Shown: one piece after another, positions 1 through 5,990 of the stretch
Position numbering within the stretch: position 1 is the stretch's first letter
Layout of the letters: every line of letters begins with the position of its first letter
Assembly (NCBI GenBank): GCA_026389955.1
Contig: JAPLGY010000073.1
Location: 1-10,753, forward strand
Direction: 5' to 3'
Length of the DNA stretch: 10,753 nucleotides
DNA from: Caldilinea sp.
GTDB lineage: Bacteria; Chloroflexota; Anaerolineae; Caldilineales; Caldilineaceae
Position numbers and translations under genes: made by a program
Notes under the pieces: generated by a model
Databases searched by the model: none
What the model was told of the DNA's origin: nothing
The model's input: the letters and a program-made list of their open reading frames with translations, nothing else

Positions 1-1
1 T

Positions 2-286
2 TGTCACCGGTCACTGTCTGTTCACCGGGTTGTATGTCCTGTTAGGGCAACGCTGTCCCTTACCGAGTCTGAGTTGAAAGGCATTTTTACCGGTAATCCG
101 AGACGTGGCACAGCCAGACCCACCACGGAACGGATGCTTGCGGCGTTTGAGGGCATCGATCTGTTTGTCTTGCCCACTGAAACTGGCACGCAATGCTTTT
201 TGACTCAACTTTCAGCTCTCCAGAAACGCATTCTTGCCTTACTTGGATTGCACTGTTCCTTGTTCGCAGACTTGCAGACCAGCTGA
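2..286 (+). CDS. C-terminal end of a transposase-like protein, cut by the left window edge
   Basis: The frame is open from the window edge to a TGA at 284-286, giving about 94 residues with no convincing start, so it is the 3' end of a longer gene. The readable part runs through a GNPRR segment, then RPTTERMLAAFEGIDL, then LSALQKRILALLGL, then a short tail. This layout (N-P-R-R, R-P-T-x-E-x-x-L-x-A-F, then a leucine-rich LSxLQxxILxLLGL end) recalls the C-terminus of IS1634/IS4-type transposases of Chloroflexota and cyanobacteria; the assignment is from memory of that family, not a search. The DDE catalytic residues would lie left of the window, so activity cannot be judged. No terminal inverted repeat was recognised just after the stop. 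It could also be a fixed remnant of an element. Confidence 0.45.
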   Translation, partial: CHRSLSVHRVVCPVRATLSLTESELKGIFTGNPRRGTARPTTERMLAAFEGIDLFVLPTETGTQCFLTQLSALQKRILALLGLHCSLFADLQTS

Positions 287-428
287 ACAAGGGAGGAGTC
301 TATCTGAAGCACAAGGCACAGTCGGTTAACTCCCTGTCGTGACTGGCAATGTGCATGATTCTTCGACAATGATAGGCTTCATGCAGCGAACTGCCGCCTG
401 AACTGTCCCATATATACTGTCTGGACAT

Positions 429-474
429 GACTTTCACAACCTTCTGGGATTTGTTCCGTAAATTGAGCGAACGC
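429..474 (+). promoter_or_regulatory. 46-bp element, copy A, upstream of the fucosidase promoter
   Basis: These 46 bases match the minus strand of 8834-8879 at 38 positions, and the last 16 bases (459-474) are identical. Seven of the eight differences are transitions. The core contains GTTC, then 12 bases including TAAATTGAGC, then GAAC, an interrupted dyad. It ends 32 bases before the -35 hexamer at 507, a normal distance for an activator site, and it reads in the same direction relative to its downstream gene as copy B does relative to the regulator gene. A regulatory function is inferred; a transposon-end origin is the alternative. Confidence 0.5.
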
Positions 475-506
475 CGAGCAGTAAATATCGACCTGTACCA
501 AATGCC

Positions 507-536
507 TTGACAGCATGCCCGGTAATACGGTAAAGT
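507..536 (+). promoter_or_regulatory. Sigma70-like promoter of the fucosidase operon
   Basis: A perfect TTGACA (507-512) is followed after 18 bases by TAAAGT (531-536), which matches the -10 consensus at four of six positions. Transcription would start near 543, leaving a leader of about 140 nt. The spacer and -10 contain two adjacent direct copies of GGTAA (521 and 529) and an AGTAA follows at 541. SARP-type activators are known to bind short direct repeats close to the -10, so this may matter, but the repeats are short and could be chance. Confidence 0.45.
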
Positions 537-681
537 GTCCAGTAAACCAAACAAAGGACAGCGTTCATCTTTTTCGAGCCATCTTCTGCGTCGTCGCTTT
601 TGCGTTTCTGTTCGAGCGATCGGCGACCAGCGGCGTTGGCAACATCCTGGACGCGGCATGACCACTTGAGGGAAAAATACC

Positions 682-2067
682 ATGCACTACCAGCCCACCT
701 TCGAATCCGTCTCCTCTCATCCGCTGCCGACCTGGTACGACAATGCAAAACTTGGTATCTTCGTCCATTGGGGGCTCTACTCTGTACCCGCCTGGGCACC
801 GCTGGCCGGTGAACTGAGTGAGGTGCTCGCCAACGGGGACTGGGCCCGCTGGTTCGCCAACAACCCCTACGCCGAATGGTATATGAATTCTTGGCGCATC
901 GAAGGCAGCGCCACCCAACGCCACCACCATGCCACCTACGGTGCCGACCACAGCTATTTTGATTTTGCCTCTGGGTTCAACCATGCAGCAGAAAGCTGGA
1001 ACCCCGACGACTGGGCATCCCTCTTTGCACGCGTCCACGCCCGCTATGCGGTGCTGACCACCAAACACCACGACGGCTTTCTGCTCTGGCCCAGCCACAC
1101 CCCCAATCCATACCACCCAGGCTACCACGCCCGCCGCGACCTGGTCGGTGAGTTTATGCAGGCTGTACGCAAACGCGGGCTCACCGCCGCACTCTACTAT
1201 TCGGGGGGACTGGACTGGACCTTCAACCCAACGGTCATCCAAGATCTCGCCGACATACCACGGGCCGTGCCCCAGCAACCAGAATACGTCGAGTACGCCA
1301 ATACCCACTGGCGTGAGCTGGTCGACCGCTACCAGACCGCAATTCTCTGGAACGACATCGCCTATCCTGCCAACACCGACCTCAATGTCCTCTTCGCCGA
1401 ATACTACAACAAATTGCCCGACGGGCTGGTCAACAACCGCTTCACCCAGCGCTTCCAGATCGGCACAGACGGCAACATCGCCAGCAATGCTTTCTATGAC
1501 TTCGAAACCCCCGAATACGCCTCCTTCCCAACGATTCGCACCAAAAAATGGGAATCCTGCCGAGGGATCGGCGCTTCCTTCGGCTTCAACCGCGCTGAAG
1601 GCCCCGACCAGCACCTGACCGTCGAGGCGCTGATACGTTCGTTTGTCGACATCGTGAGCAAAAATGGCAACCTGCTGCTCAACATCGGCCCACAAGCGGA
1701 CGGCACCATCCCTCCTCTACAGCAGGAACGGCTGCTGGGACTGGGAAGCTGGCTGGATGTCAACGGGGCCGCCATTTTTGATACCCGCCCGTGGACCGTC
1801 GCAGACGGCATCACAGAGCATGGAATCGAGGTACGCTTCACCCACAAAGACAATGACCTTTTTGCCATTCTGCTCGATACCCCTCCTCACAGGTCAATCG
1901 AGATCAAAGGCCTGCACTGCCAGGAAGGCAGCACCCTGCAGCTGCTGGGCCATGCCGAACCCTTGGCCTGGCAAACCAACGACAACGGCGTCCAGGTGAT
2001 GCTGCCCGAAGTCCTGCAGCCTTCGCCGGCCCACGCGCTGCGCATTTCCCCTGCCCCACATCGCTGA
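682..2067 (+). CDS. Alpha-L-fucosidase, GH29 (first of a tandem pair)
   Basis: This 461-residue protein is a glycoside hydrolase family 29 alpha-L-fucosidase, which hydrolyses terminal alpha-linked L-fucose from glycans with retention. The catalytic (beta/alpha)8-type domain covers about residues 15-375: KLGIFVHWGLYSVPAW (23-38), TTKHHDGFLLW (126-136), ILWNDIAYP (221-229) with Asp225 as the expected nucleophile, FETPEY (274-279) with Glu275 or Glu278 as acid/base candidates, and SKNGNLLLNIGP (326-337). A short beta-rich C-terminal domain follows (about 380-461), as usual in GH29. There is no signal peptide, so the enzyme should be cytoplasmic and act on imported oligosaccharides. The ATG at 682 has a GAGGGA ribosome site 8 bases upstream. 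The next gene starts 26 bases after its stop, so the two are almost certainly co-transcribed. Family assignment is firm; the preferred linkage is not visible. Confidence 0.93.
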   Translation: MHYQPTFESVSSHPLPTWYDNAKLGIFVHWGLYSVPAWAPLAGELSEVLANGDWARWFANNPYAEWYMNSWRIEGSATQRHHHATYGADHSYFDFASGFNHAAESWNPDDWASLFARVHARYAVLTTKHHDGFLLWPSHTPNPYHPGYHARRDLVGEFMQAVRKRGLTAALYYSGGLDWTFNPTVIQDLADIPRAVPQQPEYVEYANTHWRELVDRYQTAILWNDIAYPANTDLNVLFAEYYNKLPDGLVNNRFTQRFQIGTDGNIASNAFYDFETPEYASFPTIRTKKWESCRGIGASFGFNRAEGPDQHLTVEALIRSFVDIVSKNGNLLLNIGPQADGTIPPLQQERLLGLGSWLDVNGAAIFDTRPWTVADGITEHGIEVRFTHKDNDLFAILLDTPPHRSIEIKGLHCQEGSTLQLLGHAEPLAWQTNDNGVQVMLPEVLQPSPAHALRISPAPHR

Positions 2068-2093
2068 ACAACCTTTTGACAGGAGATTTGCTC

Positions 2094-3548
2094 ATGGCCA
2101 CTGCCACCCATTTTTTACCCAGCTGGGAATCGCTTGCCCAATACACAATTCCAGCCTGGTATGAAGACGGTAAATTCGGAATTTTTATTCACTGGGGCGT
2201 CTACGCTGTGCCAGCCTTCTCTAATGAATGGTACCCGCGCACGATGTATATCCAGGGCACCCCCGAATACGAACACCACATCCAAACCTATGGCCCGCAC
2301 ACCGAGTTTGGCTACAAAGAGTTTATCCCTCTCTTCCGCGCCGAACACTATGACCCGGCCGCATGGGCTGAACTCTTTGACCAGGCCGGGGCGCGCTTTG
2401 TGGTGCCTGTCGCCGAGCATCACGACGGCTTTGCCATGTACGATTGCTCAACCTCCCGCTGGACTGCCGTACAGATGGGCCCCCAACGCGATGTCGTCGG
2501 TGAACTGGCACAGGCCGTGCGCTCCCGCGGCATGGTCTTCGGCCTCTCCACCCACCGCGCCGAACACTGGTGGTTTATGAACGGCGGACGCACCTTCCCC
2601 TCCGATGTCCAAGATCCCGCCTACGCCGATTTCTACGGTCCAGCCATACAACATGCCGATTGTGACGGCACCCAGAACAATACCCCAGCCCTCGATTCAC
2701 AGCCCTACCCAAGCCAGGAATTTCTGGACGACTGGCTGTCGCGCACCTGCGAACTGGTCGACCTCTATCAACCCCAGCTCGTCTGGTTCGACTGGTGGAT
2801 CGGCCACGCTGCCTTCGCCCAACATCTGCAGCGTTTCGCAGCCTATTACTACAACCGTGGCCAGGAATGGGGAAAAGGAGTTGCCATCAATTATAAGTAC
2901 ACCGCCTATGCCGAAGGGACTGCTGTGCTGGACATCGAACGGGGCCAGCTCAGCGACATTCGCCCGCTGCTCTGGCAGAACGATACCTCGGTCTCCAACA
3001 ACTCCTGGTGCTATGTCCAGGAACAGGAGTACAAAAACGCCCAAGCCTTGATCCAGGATCTGATCGATGTGGTGAGCAAAAATGGCGCGCTGCTGCTCAA
3101 CATCGGCCCACGCGCCGACGGCACCATCCCAGAACCCGAACAGGCCATTCTGCGCACCATCGGCCGCTGGCTGGCCATCAATGGCGAGGCCATCTATTCC
3201 ACACGCCCTTGGAAAATCTACGGTGAAGGCCCGACCGAAGTGGCCGCAGGTGCCTTCACCGATACCCAGCGGGCTCCCTTCACCTCGGCTGACATCCGCT
3301 TTACCTGCAAAGCCAATACCCTCTATGCACTCTTCCTGGCCCGGCCTGACACCCACGCCACAGTCCGTTCGCTGGGCACCGCGTCGACGCTGCTGGAGGG
3401 AGCCATCACCGCTGTAGAACTGCTGGGCAGTACAGCACCCCTGACCTGGTCGGTCGCCCAGGATGGGCTGGACATCCAGCTGCCGACGGGCAGCCACGAC
3501 GAATCCCCCTGCGTCTTCAAAATCCAGTTCGCCCCTGCCTATCCATGA
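2094..3548 (+). CDS. Alpha-L-fucosidase, GH29 (second of a tandem pair)
   Basis: This 484-residue protein is a second GH29 alpha-L-fucosidase. Its motifs are KFGIFIHWGVYAVPAF (27-42), AEHHDGFAMYDC (107-118), LVWFDWWIG (229-237) with Asp233 as the expected nucleophile, DIERG (280-284) with Glu282 as acid/base candidate, WQNDTSVSNNSWCY (294-307) and SKNGALLLNIGP (328-339). The W-Q-x-D-x-S...S-W-x-Y block is absent from the upstream paralogue, so the two belong to different GH29 groups and probably prefer different fucosyl linkages or contexts. There is no signal peptide, so it should be cytoplasmic. I chose the ATG at 2094 because AGGAGA sits 7-8 bases upstream; an in-frame TTG at 2076 would add six residues but overlaps that ribosome site. 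A strong stem-loop lies directly after the stop, marking the operon end. Confidence 0.93.
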   Translation: MATATHFLPSWESLAQYTIPAWYEDGKFGIFIHWGVYAVPAFSNEWYPRTMYIQGTPEYEHHIQTYGPHTEFGYKEFIPLFRAEHYDPAAWAELFDQAGARFVVPVAEHHDGFAMYDCSTSRWTAVQMGPQRDVVGELAQAVRSRGMVFGLSTHRAEHWWFMNGGRTFPSDVQDPAYADFYGPAIQHADCDGTQNNTPALDSQPYPSQEFLDDWLSRTCELVDLYQPQLVWFDWWIGHAAFAQHLQRFAAYYYNRGQEWGKGVAINYKYTAYAEGTAVLDIERGQLSDIRPLLWQNDTSVSNNSWCYVQEQEYKNAQALIQDLIDVVSKNGALLLNIGPRADGTIPEPEQAILRTIGRWLAINGEAIYSTRPWKIYGEGPTEVAAGAFTDTQRAPFTSADIRFTCKANTLYALFLARPDTHATVRSLGTASTLLEGAITAVELLGSTAPLTWSVAQDGLDIQLPTGSHDESPCVFKIQFAPAYP

Positions 3549-3551
3549 ACA

Positions 3552-3608
3552 GGCATAGAGGGTCGGCGTTGGACGTGCAGGTTGACGCCAACACCGGCCC
3601 TCTATGCC
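3552..3608 (+). terminator. Strong stem-loop just after the fucosidase operon
   Basis: Bases 3552-3572 pair with 3588-3608 to give a 21-bp stem with one G-U pair and one C-A mismatch around a 15-nt loop. The stem begins three bases after the stop of the second fucosidase. No run of T follows the right arm, so it is not a textbook intrinsic terminator; it may block 3' exonucleases or act with Rho. The hairpin is seen directly; the role is inferred. Confidence 0.5.
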
Positions 3609-3773
3609 AGGCTGAATGTCCAGGAATTTATCGTAACTTCATATCTCCGTTTACGTCATTATTACTGCGTACATCGCTCGTTGCTCAGCGCGTAGAAAAC
3701 AAATGGCCAGACGAACAAGGTGCAACCTCTGGGCATCCCCGGATCGCTGACCACCTGTCCATCGGGATCCACA
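3609..3773. other. Non-coding spacer before the gene remnant
   Basis: Nothing with a recognisable function is visible. A long plus-strand frame (3545-4423) runs through it but is rich in Arg, Gln and His, crosses a remnant that reads in another frame, and then overlaps the repeat protein, so it is not a gene. The last 35 or so bases before 3774 resemble the leader of the gene at 5743 (a shared CTGACC-x-CCT stretch), but the AAAGGA ribosome site there has been lost here. Confidence 0.5.
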
Positions 3774-3939
3774 ATGCACAACAAACTTCTGCTTATTGCA
3801 ATCAGAATCGGTGCTGTGGCAAGCGCGTTGTTGACTGCCGCAGTCAGGATGCTGGCCGGCACAACCTTTTGGGGCTTGACCCGCAGGGCGTGAAGCTCGC
3901 TCACCGACAAGATGCCCGCCCACGGGGCCGTCGTGCTGA
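3774..3939 (+). pseudogene. Decayed, internally deleted copy of the 5' part of the DUF1566 anchor gene
   Basis: From ATG 3774 the frame gives MHNKLLLIAIRIGAV, a hydrophobic helix, then MLAGTTFWGLT and a stop at 3891. The first 88 bases align without gaps to 5746-5833 and bases 3849-3939 align to 6042-6132; the 220 or so bases between those two blocks are missing. The break falls at a 13-bp direct repeat present twice in the longer copy (5821-5833 and 6042-6054), so deletion by recombination between these repeats explains the structure. The tryptophan codon of the SGAWGP block of the longer copy is TGA here. Beyond the stop the same frame continues into KMPAHGAVVL, which matches TMPAHGAVVL of the longer copy, before similarity ends near 3939. 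No ribosome site is present, so expression is doubtful. Confidence 0.75.
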
Positions 3940-5675
3940 TTCACGACAATTCACCCTATGCACTGCAAACTGTTTTGGTTCTGCCGGGTGGTCCTGTCCT
4001 GGTACTGCTGAGCCTGGCACCTGCAGCCAGTGCCAGAAACGGGACCCACCATTGGGTCTGGAACAAGCTCAACTTCCACAACGCCAGCAGCGAGCTGACC
4101 GTCTACTCCAATCCACCAGAGAGATATGCCTGGGGCACAAACGTAGGCTGGATCAACTTCAACCCGACCAACGGCGGGGTGAGGCTCTATTCCGACCACA
4201 TGGAAGGATACGCCTGGGGCGAGAACATCGGCTGGATCCGTTTGGGCACCTGCACAGGCGGCAGCCCCTGCACCCACGCCAACACCAGCGCCAACAATTA
4301 TGGCATCAATCACGATGGTGCAGGCAATTTGTCGGGGTACGCCTGGGGCACAACTATCGGCTGGATCAACTTCAACCCAGCCCACGGTGGCGTTCGGGTA
4401 GATCTCGCCACCGGCAGTTTTAGCGGCTACGCTTGGGGTGAAAATATTGGCTGGATTCGCTTTCAGAGCAGCAGGCCGGCCAATACCCACACAATTTTGG
4501 TGAGCGCCGACCCGCCTGCCAGCGGCACGGTCAGCGGCAGCGGCACAGTCAACCACGGCACCACAGCCACAGTGACCGCCACCGCCAACACCGGCTACAC
4601 CTTCGTCCACTGGACAGAGGGCAAGACGCCCGTCTCGGCCAGCACCACCTACAGCTTCACCGCCACAGCCGACCGCACGCTGGTGGCCACCTTCGTGGCA
4701 CTGCCTGTTGCCGTCAACGATGCGGCGGGAACACTGCAGGGAAACCCCGTTGAAATCGCTCTCCTGGCCAATGATTTCGACCCGGCAGCCGGTGGCCTCA
4801 TTGTGCAGAACGTGTCGCAGCCGACACAGGGCAGGGTGGCTGTCAATGTCGGTGCGCAGACCGTCACCTACATACCAGACCCCACCCACAGCGGCCTGGA
4901 CAGCTTCCGCTACATCGCCGAAGACGCCAACGGCAACCGCAACGAGGCCACCGTGGCCGTGGTCGTGGCAGAACGCAGCGCGACGAACCACGCCCCCCAG
5001 GTAACACCTGTCAACCCAATGCAGCCAGGGAGTGCAGTCTTCACCGACACCCACACCACAGCCTTGCTGGAGACAGCAGCAGGCATCTACACAGGCACAC
5101 TGGAGGCAAAAGAGATCTTTTTTCTGGCCTACACCCCCATCATCACACCTACAGGCGATGTCAATGCCGGTGCAAATGGCTTCAAATTTAGCAATTTTGC
5201 CTTCCACCTGGAGGCTTTCCTCAACGGCAGCCGGTTGCTCAATTTTCAATTTGGCCGGCCAGTGACCTTGACCCTTGTCTACGACCCGGCAACGCCAGGC
5301 AGACAGGTGGAGGGTTCACCAGTCGCAGAAGACCGGAACAGGACAACCTGGACAAACGACTCACCCCTCACCGCTCGCCCCTCACTCTTTCTGGTCGTCT
5401 ATTCCTGGAACGGGACAGCATGGACAAACGACGGCATTACAGTCGTCAGCCACGACACCAGCAACCATGTCATCACCCTTCTGCTGACACATCCAGGAGA
5501 ATTCGCCTTCTTTACCAACGTACCGATGGCGCTCGAGCCGGGCGAGGAGCCAGAATACCCTGTCGCACATCTCTTTCTGCCGGTGGTGGTGCAAGACATG
5601 GTGCAAGACAGTGTGGTGACACCAAGGGCGGCAGAAGAAGCAGTGTATCTGTATCTGCCGGTGGTAGAAAAATAA
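3912..5675 (+). CDS. Secreted multidomain protein with YAWG repeats, InlB-B-like and cadherin/Ig-like domains; true start uncertain
   Basis: The open frame gives up to 587 residues. A hydrophobic stretch ending in APAASA (36-41) looks like the end of a signal peptide. Four Y-A-W-G-x-x-x-G-W-I repeats start at residues 72, 100, 143 and 173. They are followed by an InlB-B/Flg_new-like domain (about 194-262: GTVNHGTTATVTATANTGYT, FVHW, ADRTLVATF) and a cadherin/Ig-like domain (about 263-352: NPVEIALLANDFDP, HSGLDSFRYIAEDANGN). A beta-rich ZU5-like domain (about 375-537) ends in HPGEFAFFTN. The tail holds HLFLPVVVQ and YLYLPVVEK, a C-terminal motif type common on Chloroflexota exported proteins. 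The role is probably cell-surface binding or structure; no catalytic motif is seen. The first ten or so residues come from the upstream remnant and no ribosome site precedes 3912. An alternative ATG at 3958 encodes MHCKLFWFCRVVLS, a better signal-peptide start, but needs a 1-nt frame correction near 3990. Confidence 0.8.
   Translation: MPAHGAVVLIHDNSPYALQTVLVLPGGPVLVLLSLAPAASARNGTHHWVWNKLNFHNASSELTVYSNPPERYAWGTNVGWINFNPTNGGVRLYSDHMEGYAWGENIGWIRLGTCTGGSPCTHANTSANNYGINHDGAGNLSGYAWGTTIGWINFNPAHGGVRVDLATGSFSGYAWGENIGWIRFQSSRPANTHTILVSADPPASGTVSGSGTVNHGTTATVTATANTGYTFVHWTEGKTPVSASTTYSFTATADRTLVATFVALPVAVNDAAGTLQGNPVEIALLANDFDPAAGGLIVQNVSQPTQGRVAVNVGAQTVTYIPDPTHSGLDSFRYIAEDANGNRNEATVAVVVAERSATNHAPQVTPVNPMQPGSAVFTDTHTTALLETAAGIYTGTLEAKEIFFLAYTPIITPTGDVNAGANGFKFSNFAFHLEAFLNGSRLLNFQFGRPVTLTLVYDPATPGRQVEGSPVAEDRNRTTWTNDSPLTARPSLFLVVYSWNGTAWTNDGITVVSHDTSNHVITLLLTHPGEFAFFTNVPMALEPGEEPEYPVAHLFLPVVVQDMVQDSVVTPRAAEEAVYLYLPVVEK
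4125..4457 (+). repeat. Four YAWG repeats in an A-B-A-B pattern
   Basis: The units start at 4125, 4209, 4338 and 4428. Units 1 and 3 read YAWGT-x-x-GWINFNP followed by GGVR; units 2 and 4 read YAWGENIGWIR. Alternation at both protein and DNA level indicates that a two-unit block was duplicated. Repeats of this kind recur in secreted and envelope proteins of several bacterial phyla. Confidence 0.85.
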
Positions 5676-5742
5676 CGGCATCCCCTTCGACGCGACCAGC
5701 TCACTTGCTATTTTGTCCCTGACCGCCTAGCAAAGGAAAGCC

Positions 5743-5982
5743 ATGATGCACAACAAACTTCTGCTCGTTGGGATCGGAATTGGCGTCGTGGTGGGCGCGC
5801 TGCTGACCACCGCAGTCGTGGTGCTGGCTGGCAACCTGGGTTCCAGCACAATGCCCAGCACAACCTTCTCGTACACCCTGGCTGACCTCTATAACCGGCT
5901 GAACACCGGCACGAGCGGCACGCAAAGTGCCTTCACCGAACCTGTCAACGGGCCGAACACAGCCACGATGCACACACCCTGA
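5743..5982 (+). CDS. N-terminal half of a frameshifted membrane-anchored DUF1566 protein
   Basis: This 79-residue frame begins MMHNKLLLVGIGIGVVVG and continues as one hydrophobic helix to about residue 31, a membrane anchor or uncleaved signal. It is followed by a Ser/Thr-rich stretch and FSYTLADLYNRLNTGTSGTQ-type sequence. It ends ...NTATMHTP at a TGA at 5980. In related proteins this region continues as TMHTLNDIMAKAP, and exactly that continuation (LNDIMAKAP) is encoded directly after the break in another frame, so the stop results from a frameshift. The ATG at 5743 (or 5746, which aligns with the upstream remnant) has AAAGGA a few bases upstream. Read as one gene with the frame restored, the product would be about 356 residues ending at 6812. 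As it stands, this half would give only a short membrane peptide. Confidence 0.6.
   Translation: MMHNKLLLVGIGIGVVVGALLTTAVVVLAGNLGSSTMPSTTFSYTLADLYNRLNTGTSGTQSAFTEPVNGPNTATMHTP
5971..5978 (+). other. Probable frameshift site, 2-nt insertion in a CA run
   Basis: The sequence CACACACC at this point contains one CA too many. Removing two bases turns H-T-P-stop into H-T-L-N-D-I-M and joins the frames at 5743 and 5991. Independent support: the two 13-bp direct repeats at 5821 and 6042 are 221 bases apart, not a multiple of three. Without the extra two bases they are 219 apart, which fits the in-frame junction of the deleted copy at 3774. Whether the change is a real mutation, phase variation or a base-calling error cannot be told from the sequence. 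Confidence 0.65.
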
Positions 5983-5990
5983 ACGATATC

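Larger units (their letters stand above)
287..681. other. Intergenic region upstream of the fucosidase operon
   Basis: No credible gene is present; the minus-strand open frames here are arginine-rich and have no recognisable domain. The first 140 bases after the transposase end hold nothing I can name and may include the right end of that element. The second half holds the 46-bp element (429-474), a sigma70-like promoter (507-536) and an expected leader of about 140 nt before the fucosidase start at 682. Confidence 0.6.

Noticed and set aside
434..447. A 14-base match (CACAACCTTCTGGG) between the fucosidase leader and 6053-6066 in the DUF1566 gene
   Set aside because: A single exact match of this length is close to chance expectation for a window of this size and the flanks do not align.
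565..1695. Minus-strand open frame of 376 codons opposite the first fucosidase
   Set aside because: It is antisense to a gene with clear GH29 motifs, is Gly/Val-rich without domain features, and reflects the third-position bias of the real gene.
3545..4423. Plus-strand open frame of 292 codons overlapping the YAWG-repeat protein
   Set aside because: Its Arg/Gln/His-rich product has no domain, it crosses the remnant in a wrong frame, and its second half is an out-of-frame reading of the repeats.
3951..5249. Minus-strand open frame of 432 codons opposite the YAWG-repeat protein
   Set aside because: It is a Gly/Val/Cys-rich shadow of the sense gene, which has recognisable domains.
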